In this document: one piece after another, positions 44,797-51,961 of the stretch | How positions within the stretch are numbered: position 1 is the first letter of the stretch | How the letters are laid out: each line of letters begins with the position of its first letter | DNA from: an uncultured Bacteroidia bacterium | Lineage (GTDB): Bacteria; Bacteroidota; Bacteroidia; Bacteroidales; UBA932 | Direction: 5' to 3' | Length of the DNA stretch: 64,000 nt | NCBI GenBank assembly: GCA_902789395.1 | Contig: CADANY010000003.1 | Span: 62,001 to 126,000, forward strand | Position numbers and translations under genes: made by a program | The notes under the pieces: generated by a model | Told to the model about the DNA's origin: nothing | What the model saw: the letters and a program-made list of their open reading frames with translations, nothing else | Databases searched by the model: none

Positions 44797-45261
44797 ATGA
44801 TGAAATACCTTCGCAGAGCCCTCAAATATTTCCTGCAGATTACGCTCATCTCGACCGTAATCATTGCCGTCCTGATGCTCGCCGGCGTCCTCAGCCGGGA
44901 CATCAACATTGTTTTCCAGAAAGGATGGACCTCCGTCGGGTATATCCTCCTGATGTTTCTCGGCGTCGCGGCCGTCTACCCCCGCTTCGGCTATGCCGCC
45001 CGGATCCTGGCGGTTCCGGGAGAATATGCGGAACTGCGCGGCGGGATTGTCGGGTTCATGGAAAACCGGGGCTATGTACTTGAGAAAGAAGAGGGGGAGA
45101 ACCTTTCTTTCCGTCTCAGTTCTGCGACCGGCCGTCTGGCCCGTTTCTTGGAGGACAGAATTACGTTCACCCGCGTCCTCGGCGGCTTTGAGGTCGAGGG
45201 ATTGAATAGAGATATTGTACGGATTATCAACGGTTTACAGTACAAGTATGGAGACAGATAA
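44797..45261 (+). CDS. Small membrane protein of unknown function
   Basis: 154 aa from the first of two consecutive ATGs (MMKYLRRALKYFLQ); an upstream GTG at 44746 lies before the promoter and is rejected. Two membrane helices (about 14-33 and 47-65) precede a soluble part with GFMENRGYVLEKEEGENLSF and FTRVLGGFEVEGLNRDIVRI. I do not recognise the family. It overlaps the DUF2007 gene by 14 nt. Confidence 0.6.
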   Translation: MMKYLRRALKYFLQITLISTVIIAVLMLAGVLSRDINIVFQKGWTSVGYILLMFLGVAAVYPRFGYAARILAVPGEYAELRGGIVGFMENRGYVLEKEEGENLSFRLSSATGRLARFLEDRITFTRVLGGFEVEGLNRDIVRIINGLQYKYGDR

Positions 45262-45475
45262 ACAAACCTTCAAGACGGTGGCGACCTTTTTGGACGTCAT
45301 GTCTGCCAACATCACGGCCGGCATGCTGAACGAGAACGGCATCCCGGCAGCTGTTATCGGCGCGGATTCATCCTATCCGTCGCTCAGCTTCGTCAAACCG
45401 ATCGAAGTCAAAGTCAACGAAAGTGACTATGAACTTGCGATGAGCATCCTCGCAGCCTCTGACAAGGCCGAGTAG
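45248..45475 (+). CDS. DUF2007-family protein
   Basis: 75 aa from the ATG at 45248. TVATFLDVMSANITAGMLNE, ENGIPAAVIGAD and IEVKVNESDYELAMSIL fit the DUF2007 (putative signal-transducing) fold, a small ferredoxin-like domain. The last 49 nt overlap, on the opposite strand, the end of the DUF3109 gene. Confidence 0.75.
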   Translation: METDKQTFKTVATFLDVMSANITAGMLNENGIPAAVIGADSSYPSLSFVKPIEVKVNESDYELAMSILAASDKAE

Positions 45476-46032
45476 AACTCCTCGCCGAAGGCTTGGGTTA
45501 AAGGTTCGCGTAAGAATTCATAGACGCGGACCTTTTCTTTTTTCCCTTTTTCGTAGGCATCCTTACAGATATCCCAGCGGTGCAGGTTCAGTCCGACGGT
45601 ATTTCCGCCCATCTTGACGACCCGGATCGGATAGAGCTGACAGGAAATCGGTTTCCGAAAAGAACAGGACCCTTGGAAAAAGCACCGTTCTATTGCGCAG
45701 AGGCAGTTCCCCTGCCCGTCGAAGTGCGTATACGCACACTCCTCCCGTCCCGGGACGACCGGGGTCACCAGATCGCCGTCCCGGTCGATCTCAAAGAACC
45801 CTTTTTCGTCAACCGCTTTCCGCCCCGCCTCGCTCATCAGCGGGGAATACGTCGGATAGTGCTGCTCCAGCGGCTCAAGTTCAGACTCTTCCAATGGGGC
45901 TCCGCTGTCTCCGATGATGCAGCAACAACCCTTGCACTTCTCATAATCACAAGAGAAGAATTCCATTACGACATCCTCGGAGACCAGCACATCCCCGATC
46001 TGGATAATCGTCCCGAAATCGCGTTTTTTCAT
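45427..46032 (-). CDS. DUF3109 family Cys-rich protein
   Basis: 201 aa. Clusters CDYEKCKGCCCI near 28-38 and, further on, CLCAIERCFFQGSC and SCQLYPIRV are characteristic of DUF3109, with about ten conserved Cys that probably bind an Fe-S cluster or zinc (related to YkgJ-type CxxxCxxCC proteins). Its ATG overlaps the XRE regulator stop (ATGA). Confidence 0.85.
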   Translation of the reverse strand: MKKRDFGTIIQIGDVLVSEDVVMEFFSCDYEKCKGCCCIIGDSGAPLEESELEPLEQHYPTYSPLMSEAGRKAVDEKGFFEIDRDGDLVTPVVPGREECAYTHFDGQGNCLCAIERCFFQGSCSFRKPISCQLYPIRVVKMGGNTVGLNLHRWDICKDAYEKGKKEKVRVYEFLREPLTQAFGEEFYSALSEAARMLIASS

Positions 46033-46553
46033 TTGATCTTTCCCCCTTTCAAAAGATCTGCGCTCATGATCCGTTTCTTCCCGAGGGGGGAGTAGACCCT
46101 CTTGCCTGGGGCCGGGGACCGTCGGGCGTCCCGAACGGTTTGCAGGGTCTTTTCATCGATCAGACCGTCGAGACGGAAGACACGGTCGCCGACGACGAGA
46201 GAGACGGGCTCTCCCAACTTACGGGTGTGCTCGATGAACTTGCGGAGACCGCCTTCTCCCGTCTCTGATTCCCCGGGTATGATTTCTGCGGGTATTTTGA
46301 CGAAGATCTCATCTCCGACCTGCCTTTTCCGGGCATTCCCGGAAAGGAGGAGCTGTTCATCCAGCCCGAAGACTTTTGACCATTTTTCAGCCTGTCCTTT
46401 GGAAAAGGGCCGTCCGGAAAGATGCATGGAAACAAAGCCCGGGGAAACATCCAGCATCTGGGCTGCTTTTCCGGTGGAGATGCCGGCCTTCTGCAGTTGT
46501 AATTTTACTTCCTTGCCGACAAGGATCGACTCTGGGGTCTTGTGGTAAGCCAT
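46029..46553 (-). CDS. XRE-family helix-turn-helix regulator
   Basis: 174 aa. HTH at about 16-60: LQLQKAGISTGKAAQMLDVS followed by GFVSMHLSGRPFSKGQAEKW. The C-terminal part (80-174) has no recognised ligand domain. It is coupled to the DUF3109 gene. A -7 element TACCTTTG lies at 46588-46595, and inverted repeats farther upstream at 46643-46672 could be its operator. Confidence 0.7.
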   Translation of the reverse strand: MAYHKTPESILVGKEVKLQLQKAGISTGKAAQMLDVSPGFVSMHLSGRPFSKGQAEKWSKVFGLDEQLLLSGNARKRQVGDEIFVKIPAEIIPGESETGEGGLRKFIEHTRKLGEPVSLVVGDRVFRLDGLIDEKTLQTVRDARRSPAPGKRVYSPLGKKRIMSADLLKGGKIK

Positions 46554-46587
46554 AACGTTAAAAAGCCGAGGTTACAAAAAGAGAGTG

Positions 46588-46672
46588 CAAAGGTACGACT
46601 TTTTTGCGGACATCCAATGGTTTTTACCATAAAATTTACCTCTTTTTGTGAAATGATAAAAAATCACAAAAA
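46588..46672 (-). promoter_or_regulatory. Promoter and possible operator upstream of the XRE gene
   Basis: TACCTTTG (46588-46595) is the -7 element. Upstream lie two direct copies of AAAATTTACC (46631-46640 and 46669-46678) and a perfect inverted repeat TTTTTGTGA - 12 nt - TCACAAAAA (46643-46651 and 46664-46672). The rest of 46554-46841 shows no gene. The element could serve the XRE gene or mark the left edge of the Rhs array. Confidence 0.35.
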
Positions 46673-46841
46673 TTTACCAAAAATATTTGGATTTACTACT
46701 ATTTATCATTCCGGTCAGCCTTTCTTATGCATCGACGGGATTCATGCCGGGTTCATCAGTCGGTGCGTCGGGCGTGGGGTGGAGTCTTCCGGTAGGATGA
46801 GTCATCACCCGCGAGGAGCGCGGGATGCCGGACGACGGGCG

Positions 46842-47331
46842 GACGCGGATCCAATGCCGATGACGAGTACCGGATGGACTACTACACGACCGACCACCTG
46901 GGGTCTGTGCGTGTAATAACGGACATGGACGGAGAAATCTGTTAGAATCCCTCGTTAAACGTTGCAAATCCAGTGAAATCGGAGTATCTTTACGGAGGCA
47001 AGAACAGACCTACCGAATCTCCCCCTACGCCTATTGCGCCGGGGATCCGGTGAACAGAGTGGATCCGGAAGGGAAAGCAAGTGGTGATTATTATTTAAAT
47101 GGGTTTCATGTTTATGATGATGGTCTAAACGATAGGAAAATATATGAAATACCATTGATAGAGAATTATTTACGAACAAGAATTACCTGGGGAAGACCGG
47201 TTTTAGTTGCGAATGAGAGGTCTATCAAGTTGTCTTTCTCAGGAATAGAGAACGATCTCAGACCATCCTTGGCTGAAGGAACGGTATCTGTCATACAGGA
47301 AGGACTAATGGACGAGAGTATACAAAAATGA
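46842..47331 (+). pseudogene. Degenerate Rhs core fragment (copy R1) and following open frame
   Basis: Homologous to the R2 fragment from 46842. The Rhs core frame starting at the ATG at 46874 (MDYYTTDHLGSVRVITDMDG) meets a TAG at 46943 where R2 has CAG. An internal deletion after YLYGGK removes the segment from ELQTFFG to DPLS and shifts the frame; the sequence then resumes with EQTYRISPYAYCAGDP and VNRVDPEG. From 47050 the frame stays open to 47331, encoding an AT-rich non-Rhs segment (GDYYLNGFHVYDDG and on) that ends where the next frame starts (ATGA). This is a decayed, untranslated toxin tip, or its N-terminal half. Confidence 0.75.
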
Positions 47332-47687
47332 TTATTTCTGGTGTTGGTGGTCCTTATGGGAATGGGGCGCCACAAAATGGAGAATACTCTGTGAATACAC
47401 CTAGGATTAGGGCGGAATCTGGATTTACAAAAAATCGTGTTGGTTTTAGTTTTAATCTTAATCCATTATTTGATACAAAGAGAAAATATTTAAGGATACA
47501 TCCCGATGGAAATTCTCCAGGAACACTTGGTTGTGTAGGATTAAATGCGTCAGAAAAAGATTTAAAGACATTCTTTATTGCTGTTTCTTCAAGTATTGCT
47601 CGCTATGGGGAAATTCGCATGACCATAGACATCCAAGGGAATCCCAACAATTCAGGAGGAACAACTATTCCTAATATCAATGAATGA
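47328..47687 (+). CDS. L,D-transpeptidase / Tlde1-like toxin domain (module A)
   Basis: 119 aa. GGPYGNGAPQNGEYSVNTPR, GVGF-type RVGFSFNLNPLF and the motif IHPDGNSPGTLGCVGL with His58 and Cys69 fit the H...(S/T)xGC signature of Tlde1-type L,D-transpeptidase or carboxypeptidase toxins that act on peptidoglycan. No signal peptide, as expected if it was once the C-terminal tip of an Rhs protein. It is in a different frame from the preceding Rhs remnant, so it is either a split or frameshifted toxin. The downstream lipoprotein overlaps by 4 nt and is the likely immunity protein. Confidence 0.55.
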   Translation: MIISGVGGPYGNGAPQNGEYSVNTPRIRAESGFTKNRVGFSFNLNPLFDTKRKYLRIHPDGNSPGTLGCVGLNASEKDLKTFFIAVSSSIARYGEIRMTIDIQGNPNNSGGTTIPNINE

Positions 47688-48235
47688 TGAAGCGCTTTTC
47701 ATTATTGGTACCAGCCACCATTCTATTTATTATCTCAAATTGTAGTTATTCAGCAATACCGAAAATGGATTTGGTGCTGAACGATCTTGTATACTTAAGG
47801 GACCCTGAAAAGACTCAAGAGAAAATGGGGGCGATTAATCAAATGATGGACTTCCAGGCAGATTATCCGTTTATCTACTTGATATCTATTGACAATGAAC
47901 AATATGCAAAGCTGTTTTTCTATCCCGGTGATACGCCAAATACAATTAGCCTGATTGAAATTGGATATGTTGATAATTCAATTTTATCAGATTTACATAA
48001 GATTCAAGTTGAAGACACTTTTCGAACGGATAGCGGATTGTATCTTGGGATGAGTGAAGAAGATCTAAAAAGAAAAAAAGGAGATCCCACGAGAGAAGAC
48101 GGGCAATATTATCATTATCAATGGGATGAGACATTTGTATTATCTCATTTTAATACTCCTGATTATTCCGAAGTCGTGCGTTTTTCTAAGGATCGAAAAG
48201 TTGATTATATACGATTTGGCTTTGATTACCCTTAG
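47684..48235 (+). CDS. Putative immunity lipoprotein A
   Basis: 183 aa. Lipobox IISNC with Cys20. AT-rich; beta-strand-rich after the signal. I recognise no family. The region GLYLGMSEEDLKRKKGDP followed by YYHYQWDETFVLSHF resembles SmpA/OmlA-like or small periplasmic immunity folds only loosely. Its start overlaps the toxin-like frame (ATGATG at 47684), and a strong terminator follows at 48324, both typical of toxin-immunity pairs. Confidence 0.5.
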   Translation: MMKRFSLLVPATILFIISNCSYSAIPKMDLVLNDLVYLRDPEKTQEKMGAINQMMDFQADYPFIYLISIDNEQYAKLFFYPGDTPNTISLIEIGYVDNSILSDLHKIQVEDTFRTDSGLYLGMSEEDLKRKKGDPTREDGQYYHYQWDETFVLSHFNTPDYSEVVRFSKDRKVDYIRFGFDYP

Positions 48236-48323
48236 ATGATCTCGGTAGCGTTCCATCCAGTGTATCTGGAGTAGGATCTGCAATTTAAAGAACGATCAAA
48301 GTTACACCATTATTTTGTTATCC

Positions 48324-48363
48324 AAGGAGACTGGCCCCTTCAAAGGGTTGTTCAGTCTCCTTT
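48324..48363 (+). terminator. Terminator after immunity gene A
   Basis: AAGGAGACTG (48324-48333) pairs with CAGTCTCCTT (48353-48362), with an inner CCCTT/AAGGG stem; T follows. About 89 nt after the immunity A stop. Confidence 0.7.
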
Positions 48364-48429
48364 CGATGTCGGATCAATGGGAAGGAGTGTAGCATTTTCC
48401 CGTATCCGCGGGATCACTCGTTGAGATAG

Positions 48430-48755
48430 GACGCGGGTCCTATGTCGATGACGAGTACCGGATGGACTACTACACGACCGACCACCTGGGGTCTGTGCGT
48501 GTAATAACGGACATGGACGGAGAAATCTGTCAGAATCCTTCGTTAGACGTTGCAAATCCAGTGAAATCGGAGTATCTTTACGGAGGCAAGGAATTGCAGA
48601 CGTTCTTTGGCATATGTTGGCACGACAGTTCGGCGCGCTACCAGACGACGGACGGGATCTTCTCGGGGATCGATCCGCTTTCGGAACAGACTTACCGAGT
48701 CTCCCCCTACGCCTACTGCGCCGGAGATCCGGTGAATAAAGTAGATCCGGAAGGA
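48430..48755 (+). repeat. Rhs core repeat R2 (most complete copy)
   Basis: Encodes an Rhs repeat-associated core end: VDDEYRMDYYTTDHLGSVRV, then YLYGGKELQTFFGI, DSSARYQTTDGIFSGIDPLS and SPYAYCAGDPVNKVDPEG. These are hallmarks of the Bacteroidota Rhs/wall-associated core, after which sequences diverge into toxin domains. R1, R3, R4 and R5 are partial copies of the same unit; R1 and R2 differ at only a few positions over about 150 nt. Confidence 0.9.
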
Positions 48756-49334
48756 GAGGAAATATGGATCTGGGAAGCTGAAGAGTCAAAATACCTTCAG
48801 TATAAAGATAGGGCGTTATATTATTCAAATAATAATAAATATGAAGGGAAGAATAACTTTGTTCTTCAGGTGTTGCGTTTTCTTAATGATATGTACGACT
48901 TGAATGATGGATACATTTCAGAAGTTCTCTCTACTCTTGAGAAGAGTGGGTTGAAACATTCAATATATCAGGATAATACCAATTCAGTCTCGGTTCAGAA
49001 GCCATATGATTATTCCCTTGCAAATATGGGAAGATCTGTACCAACATTTATAAAACTGTCTTTAAGTAATTCTCCCGTCGAGGGTTTGCCGACTTTAATA
49101 ATAGATACCGTTGCGCACGAACTAAAACATGCATATGATTATGATCAAGGAAAACTAAAAGGGCTTATAGGAAATCCAGACGTTCCTTACCCTAATCCTT
49201 CTGAAGTCAGCGCCGTTAATTTTGAGAACAGGATTCGTGTCAGATTAGGGTTACCACAAAGGCGAAAATACGGAGTATCAATCCCCTCGGAAAAGTTAGA
49301 AAATCCATGGAGATATAAGACAGATAAAAAATGA
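48462..49334 (+). CDS. Rhs tip with M91-like zinc metallopeptidase toxin domain (module B)
   Basis: 290 aa from the ATG at 48462; true start uncertain because the fragment has no clear ribosome site. Residues 1-98 are the Rhs core ending at VDPEG. Residues 99-290 are AT-rich and contain HELKH at 219-223 (DTVAHELKHAYDYDQG), with SEVSAVNFENRIRVRLGLP and QRRKYG downstream (Glu248 a possible third ligand). HExxH followed by E..A..FEN.R and a terminal R..YG resembles peptidase M91 (NleD-like) toxins. Likely a contact-dependent protease toxin, displaced from its parent gene. The following lipoprotein overlaps by 4 nt. Confidence 0.65.
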   Translation: MDYYTTDHLGSVRVITDMDGEICQNPSLDVANPVKSEYLYGGKELQTFFGICWHDSSARYQTTDGIFSGIDPLSEQTYRVSPYAYCAGDPVNKVDPEGEEIWIWEAEESKYLQYKDRALYYSNNNKYEGKNNFVLQVLRFLNDMYDLNDGYISEVLSTLEKSGLKHSIYQDNTNSVSVQKPYDYSLANMGRSVPTFIKLSLSNSPVEGLPTLIIDTVAHELKHAYDYDQGKLKGLIGNPDVPYPNPSEVSAVNFENRIRVRLGLPQRRKYGVSIPSEKLENPWRYKTDKK

Positions 49335-49921
49335 AAAGATTATTTTGCTTTTTTTCTTTATTAGTACTTGCTTTGGCATGTGGCCAAAGCAAGTACTATA
49401 AAGGCTATGCGGACTCTTTAATTGATGAATATGCTTATGAAGGATCCTATCCGAGAGACGAATGTCTATTATTCTTTGTTGATAAATATACGCTTATGAT
49501 TATTCCCAATTATGTTTTTCGTGGAATTGTCTGGGGGCTCTATTATTCTGAGGAGTATCCTTCGTATAGAGTCTTTCTCGAAGAGGCATTGAATCATCCG
49601 GGATCGGTAGATTGGGACTTGCCTTGTTTTGAAAAGGCGGAGATTTTCCATCATGTCCGAATTCCTTGCGGTTTATTAAAAGAAGCGGAAAAAGACTTTA
49701 GCGCTTTTAAGAAGAAATATCTCAAAGAGGATAAAACAATAGGAAATACCCTGTTTTGGGGTATTGACCCGCATTATGAAGAACGAAGTATACAAATAGC
49801 CGCTATTTGTTTTAAGAAGGGTCTATTTGTTGAGTTCGACAAATGGCAAAGGCGTTGGTATTTTTATGACCACGTGATACTTATTCCAACTGTCGATGAT
49901 TGGTTAAAGGAAATATCTTGA
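49331..49921 (+). CDS. Putative immunity lipoprotein B
   Basis: 196 aa. Lipobox LALAC with Cys17. Mixed alpha/beta, with several Trp and aromatic residues (YFYDHVILIPTVDDWLKEI); no family recognised. Overlaps the module B toxin by ATGA, so it is translationally coupled. Its stop codon TGA is the first base-pair boundary of the next Rhs repeat (GACGTTGCAAATC starts at 49920). Confidence 0.5.
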   Translation: MKRLFCFFSLLVLALACGQSKYYKGYADSLIDEYAYEGSYPRDECLLFFVDKYTLMIIPNYVFRGIVWGLYYSEEYPSYRVFLEEALNHPGSVDWDLPCFEKAEIFHHVRIPCGLLKEAEKDFSAFKKKYLKEDKTIGNTLFWGIDPHYEERSIQIAAICFKKGLFVEFDKWQRRWYFYDHVILIPTVDDWLKEIS

Positions 49922-50131
49922 CGTTGCAAATCCAGTGAAATCGGAGTATCTTTACGGAGGCAAGGAATTGCAGACGTTCTTTGGCATAGACTGGTATGAC
50001 AGCGGGGCACGGTTTCAGACGACCCACGGGATCTTCTCGGGGATCGATCCGCTCTCGGAGCAGACCTACCCCATCTCCCCCTACGCCTACTGCACCGGAG
50101 ATCCGGTGAACAGAGTGGATCCGGAAGGAGA
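49920..50131 (+). repeat. Rhs core repeat R3
   Basis: Starts inside the stop codon of immunity gene B and encodes DVANPVKSEYLYGG, ELQTFFGIDWYDSGARFQ, GIFSGIDPLSEQ and SPYAYCTGDPVNRVDPEG. It corresponds to the second half of R2. Confidence 0.88.
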
Positions 50132-50594
50132 AAGAGTTCGGATATGGTTTTATGATAATACTGGCGTTCGAAGATCTATTCTCTATTCTGGCGAATCGAT
50201 AACCCACTCTAATGCCTTTGTGAACTCTGTTATTAAGGCTTATCAATATAATAAAACAAACTGGATTAAGGTGGGATATATCGAAGACTCACCAATAGCA
50301 CGTTTGGTAGAAAGGGAAGAGATTATCAACATCGTTGATGCAGGAACAATTGGAGATCATTTTTCGGATGCATATAACACCATTTATTGGAACCCCAAGG
50401 TAGGACATCTATCGAATAGTGCTGTTTTCTCTCCTGCGTCTGCTTTTGATCACGAAGCTGACCATGCCAATGATTATTTAGACGATCCTGTTGCTCACAT
50501 TAACAGACGTTCTACTCCAGATAAGAGTTTTAAGAATAAAGAAGAAAGGAGAGTTATCACAAACTCTGAACAAAAAACCGCAGTTGCAAATTGA
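49935..50594 (+). CDS. Rhs tip with HExxH metallopeptidase-like toxin domain (module C)
   Basis: 219 aa if read from the GTG at 49935; a natural start is lacking, as expected for an orphan tip. Rhs core to residue 65, then an unrelated AT-rich domain with HEADH at 173-177 (ASAFDHEADHANDYLDD) and a later EERRVITNSEQKTA that could give the third ligand. Sequence outside HExxH does not resemble module B. I see no immunity overlap; the next gene starts 91 nt later. The C-terminus may be truncated. Confidence 0.55.
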   Translation: MKSEYLYGGKELQTFFGIDWYDSGARFQTTHGIFSGIDPLSEQTYPISPYAYCTGDPVNRVDPEGERVRIWFYDNTGVRRSILYSGESITHSNAFVNSVIKAYQYNKTNWIKVGYIEDSPIARLVEREEIINIVDAGTIGDHFSDAYNTIYWNPKVGHLSNSAVFSPASAFDHEADHANDYLDDPVAHINRRSTPDKSFKNKEERRVITNSEQKTAVAN

Positions 50595-50685
50595 GAGATC
50601 AAAACAGGTCAGAAAACAAGGACAACGAACAATCAAAAAGAAATAATTATTAGAGGAGGAGTATCATCAACAATAATCGATAAAA

Positions 50686-51231
50686 ATGAAACAATTCTTT
50701 ACTATCAGCAAAAAATCAAAGATAATCAACGCCGTTTTTCTCTGGAGTATTAGCTTTTTCTGTTTTACATTATTACTTGTAAGTTGTAGCCAAACAAAAT
50801 TTTCTGAAATAGATTTGAATGATATTGATTATGTTATTTTTCTGACTGCTCCTAAATATGTGGAGACAATGGTTCCCGTAAGTTCTACGAAGGAATTCTA
50901 TAGAGTTTCTCGCGATACAGTTACCATTTATGATAAAACAATCATAAAGAGATACATCAGTTTAATAAATCAGCTAAGTCCACGAAGAGATCAAAACATG
51001 GTTAGAGATTATAGAATTGCTTCGTTTATTCATTCCTTATCGCAAGATAATTATCGAATAGTACTGTTCGGAGAATTCTTTGGAACCGAGTATGAGGGAT
51101 TATTAATGGATGATGATCCTAAACTATTCACTTTTCTTGATTCTCTATTATATGCTCCTTATCCAATCACACATTGGATGACTGATGATGAACTCTATAT
51201 ATACAATTACTCACTTCAAGAAGAGAATTAG
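50686..51231 (+). CDS. Putative immunity lipoprotein C
   Basis: 181 aa. A long n-region is followed by a hydrophobic helix ending in LLVSC with Cys34, so a lipoprotein. The remainder is alpha/beta with YVIFLTAPKYVETMVP and a hydrophilic C-terminus. No family recognised. Followed by a terminator at 51238. Confidence 0.5.
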   Translation: MKQFFTISKKSKIINAVFLWSISFFCFTLLLVSCSQTKFSEIDLNDIDYVIFLTAPKYVETMVPVSSTKEFYRVSRDTVTIYDKTIIKRYISLINQLSPRRDQNMVRDYRIASFIHSLSQDNYRIVLFGEFFGTEYEGLLMDDDPKLFTFLDSLLYAPYPITHWMTDDELYIYNYSLQEEN

Positions 51232-51237
51232 TTGAAC

Positions 51238-51272
51238 GAGGGCTGACTCAAAAGAGAGTCGGCCTCTTTTTT
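51238..51272 (+). terminator. Terminator after immunity gene C
   Basis: GAGGGCTGACTC and GAGTCGGCCTC form a near-perfect stem with a short loop and are followed by TTTTTT. It begins 7 nt after the immunity C stop. Confidence 0.8.
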
Positions 51273-51362
51273 CGAGAGGGATTTCTGGAAGGATGAAAGA
51301 AGAAAGTCTGTAAAATAAAGCGTTCGATTAGAAATCATGCCGGATAGGGGCCATCTGCCCCA

Positions 51363-51959
51363 GTGCGCTTAATTACTCCTCGGCAGCAACATTCTTCCGC
51401 AAGAGAGAAGGGTCAGAAGAATCAGGAGAATCGAACTGGCGCGGGAGACCTCGTCCTCGAAAGGAATGATTTCCTCCCTTTCGGGGAAAAATGTCAGAAT
51501 AATGGACTTGTTTCCGCTGAAAATGCGTATTTTTACGGAGGCAAGGAATTGCAGACGCTCTTTGGCATACGTTGGTACGACAGTTCGGCCCGCTACCAGA
51601 CGACGGACGGGCTCTTCTCGGGGATCGATCCTTATGCAATTTTTTCTGTATACGATAGGAATCAGAATCTAATCTATAAAACGGTTGTTAGGGTGCAAGG
51701 CGTAGGAGGAAGAGACCAGAGCGCATTATCGAATACTCAAGGTTGCATACGAATTGCCGATGATGATATTTTGGAATTAAAGATGCTGACGGAAAGTTTG
51801 GAGAAATCTGATCCTTTAGAAGAAAAAGGAATTCTCCAAGTTGCGAACGATCTTGACACCCCTGTCAAGTTTACAGACCGTCAGTTTATAAAAGACGAAT
51901 GGGAACGATATTTGGGAGAGCTTCCGGCAGCAATAGTAACCGCGAAACGAAATCTTTAG
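51363..51959 (+). CDS. Rhs tip with short (S/T)xGC toxin-like domain (module D)
   Basis: 198 aa from a GTG at 51363; start uncertain. It carries a longer upstream Rhs part (GDLVLERNDFLPFGEKC, then ENAYFYGGKELQTLFGIRW) and ends the core at GIDP (residue 90), earlier than the other tips (no SPYAYC...DPEG). The tail has VYDRNQNLIYKTVVRVQGVG and NTQGCIRIADDDILELK with Cys128. The TxGC motif resembles L,D-transpeptidase folds, but Gln112 occupies the place where His-Gly is expected, so activity is doubtful or the family is different. The next lipoprotein starts 2 nt after its stop. Confidence 0.5.
   Translation: MRLITPRQQHSSAREKGQKNQENRTGAGDLVLERNDFLPFGEKCQNNGLVSAENAYFYGGKELQTLFGIRWYDSSARYQTTDGLFSGIDPYAIFSVYDRNQNLIYKTVVRVQGVGGRDQSALSNTQGCIRIADDDILELKMLTESLEKSDPLEEKGILQVANDLDTPVKFTDRQFIKDEWERYLGELPAAIVTAKRNL
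51532..51632 (+). repeat. Rhs core repeat R4
   Basis: Nearly identical to the middle of R2 (encodes FYGGKELQTLFGIRWYDSSA to FSGIDP), then diverges sharply into AT-rich tail sequence. Confidence 0.85.
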
Positions 51960-51961
51960 CG

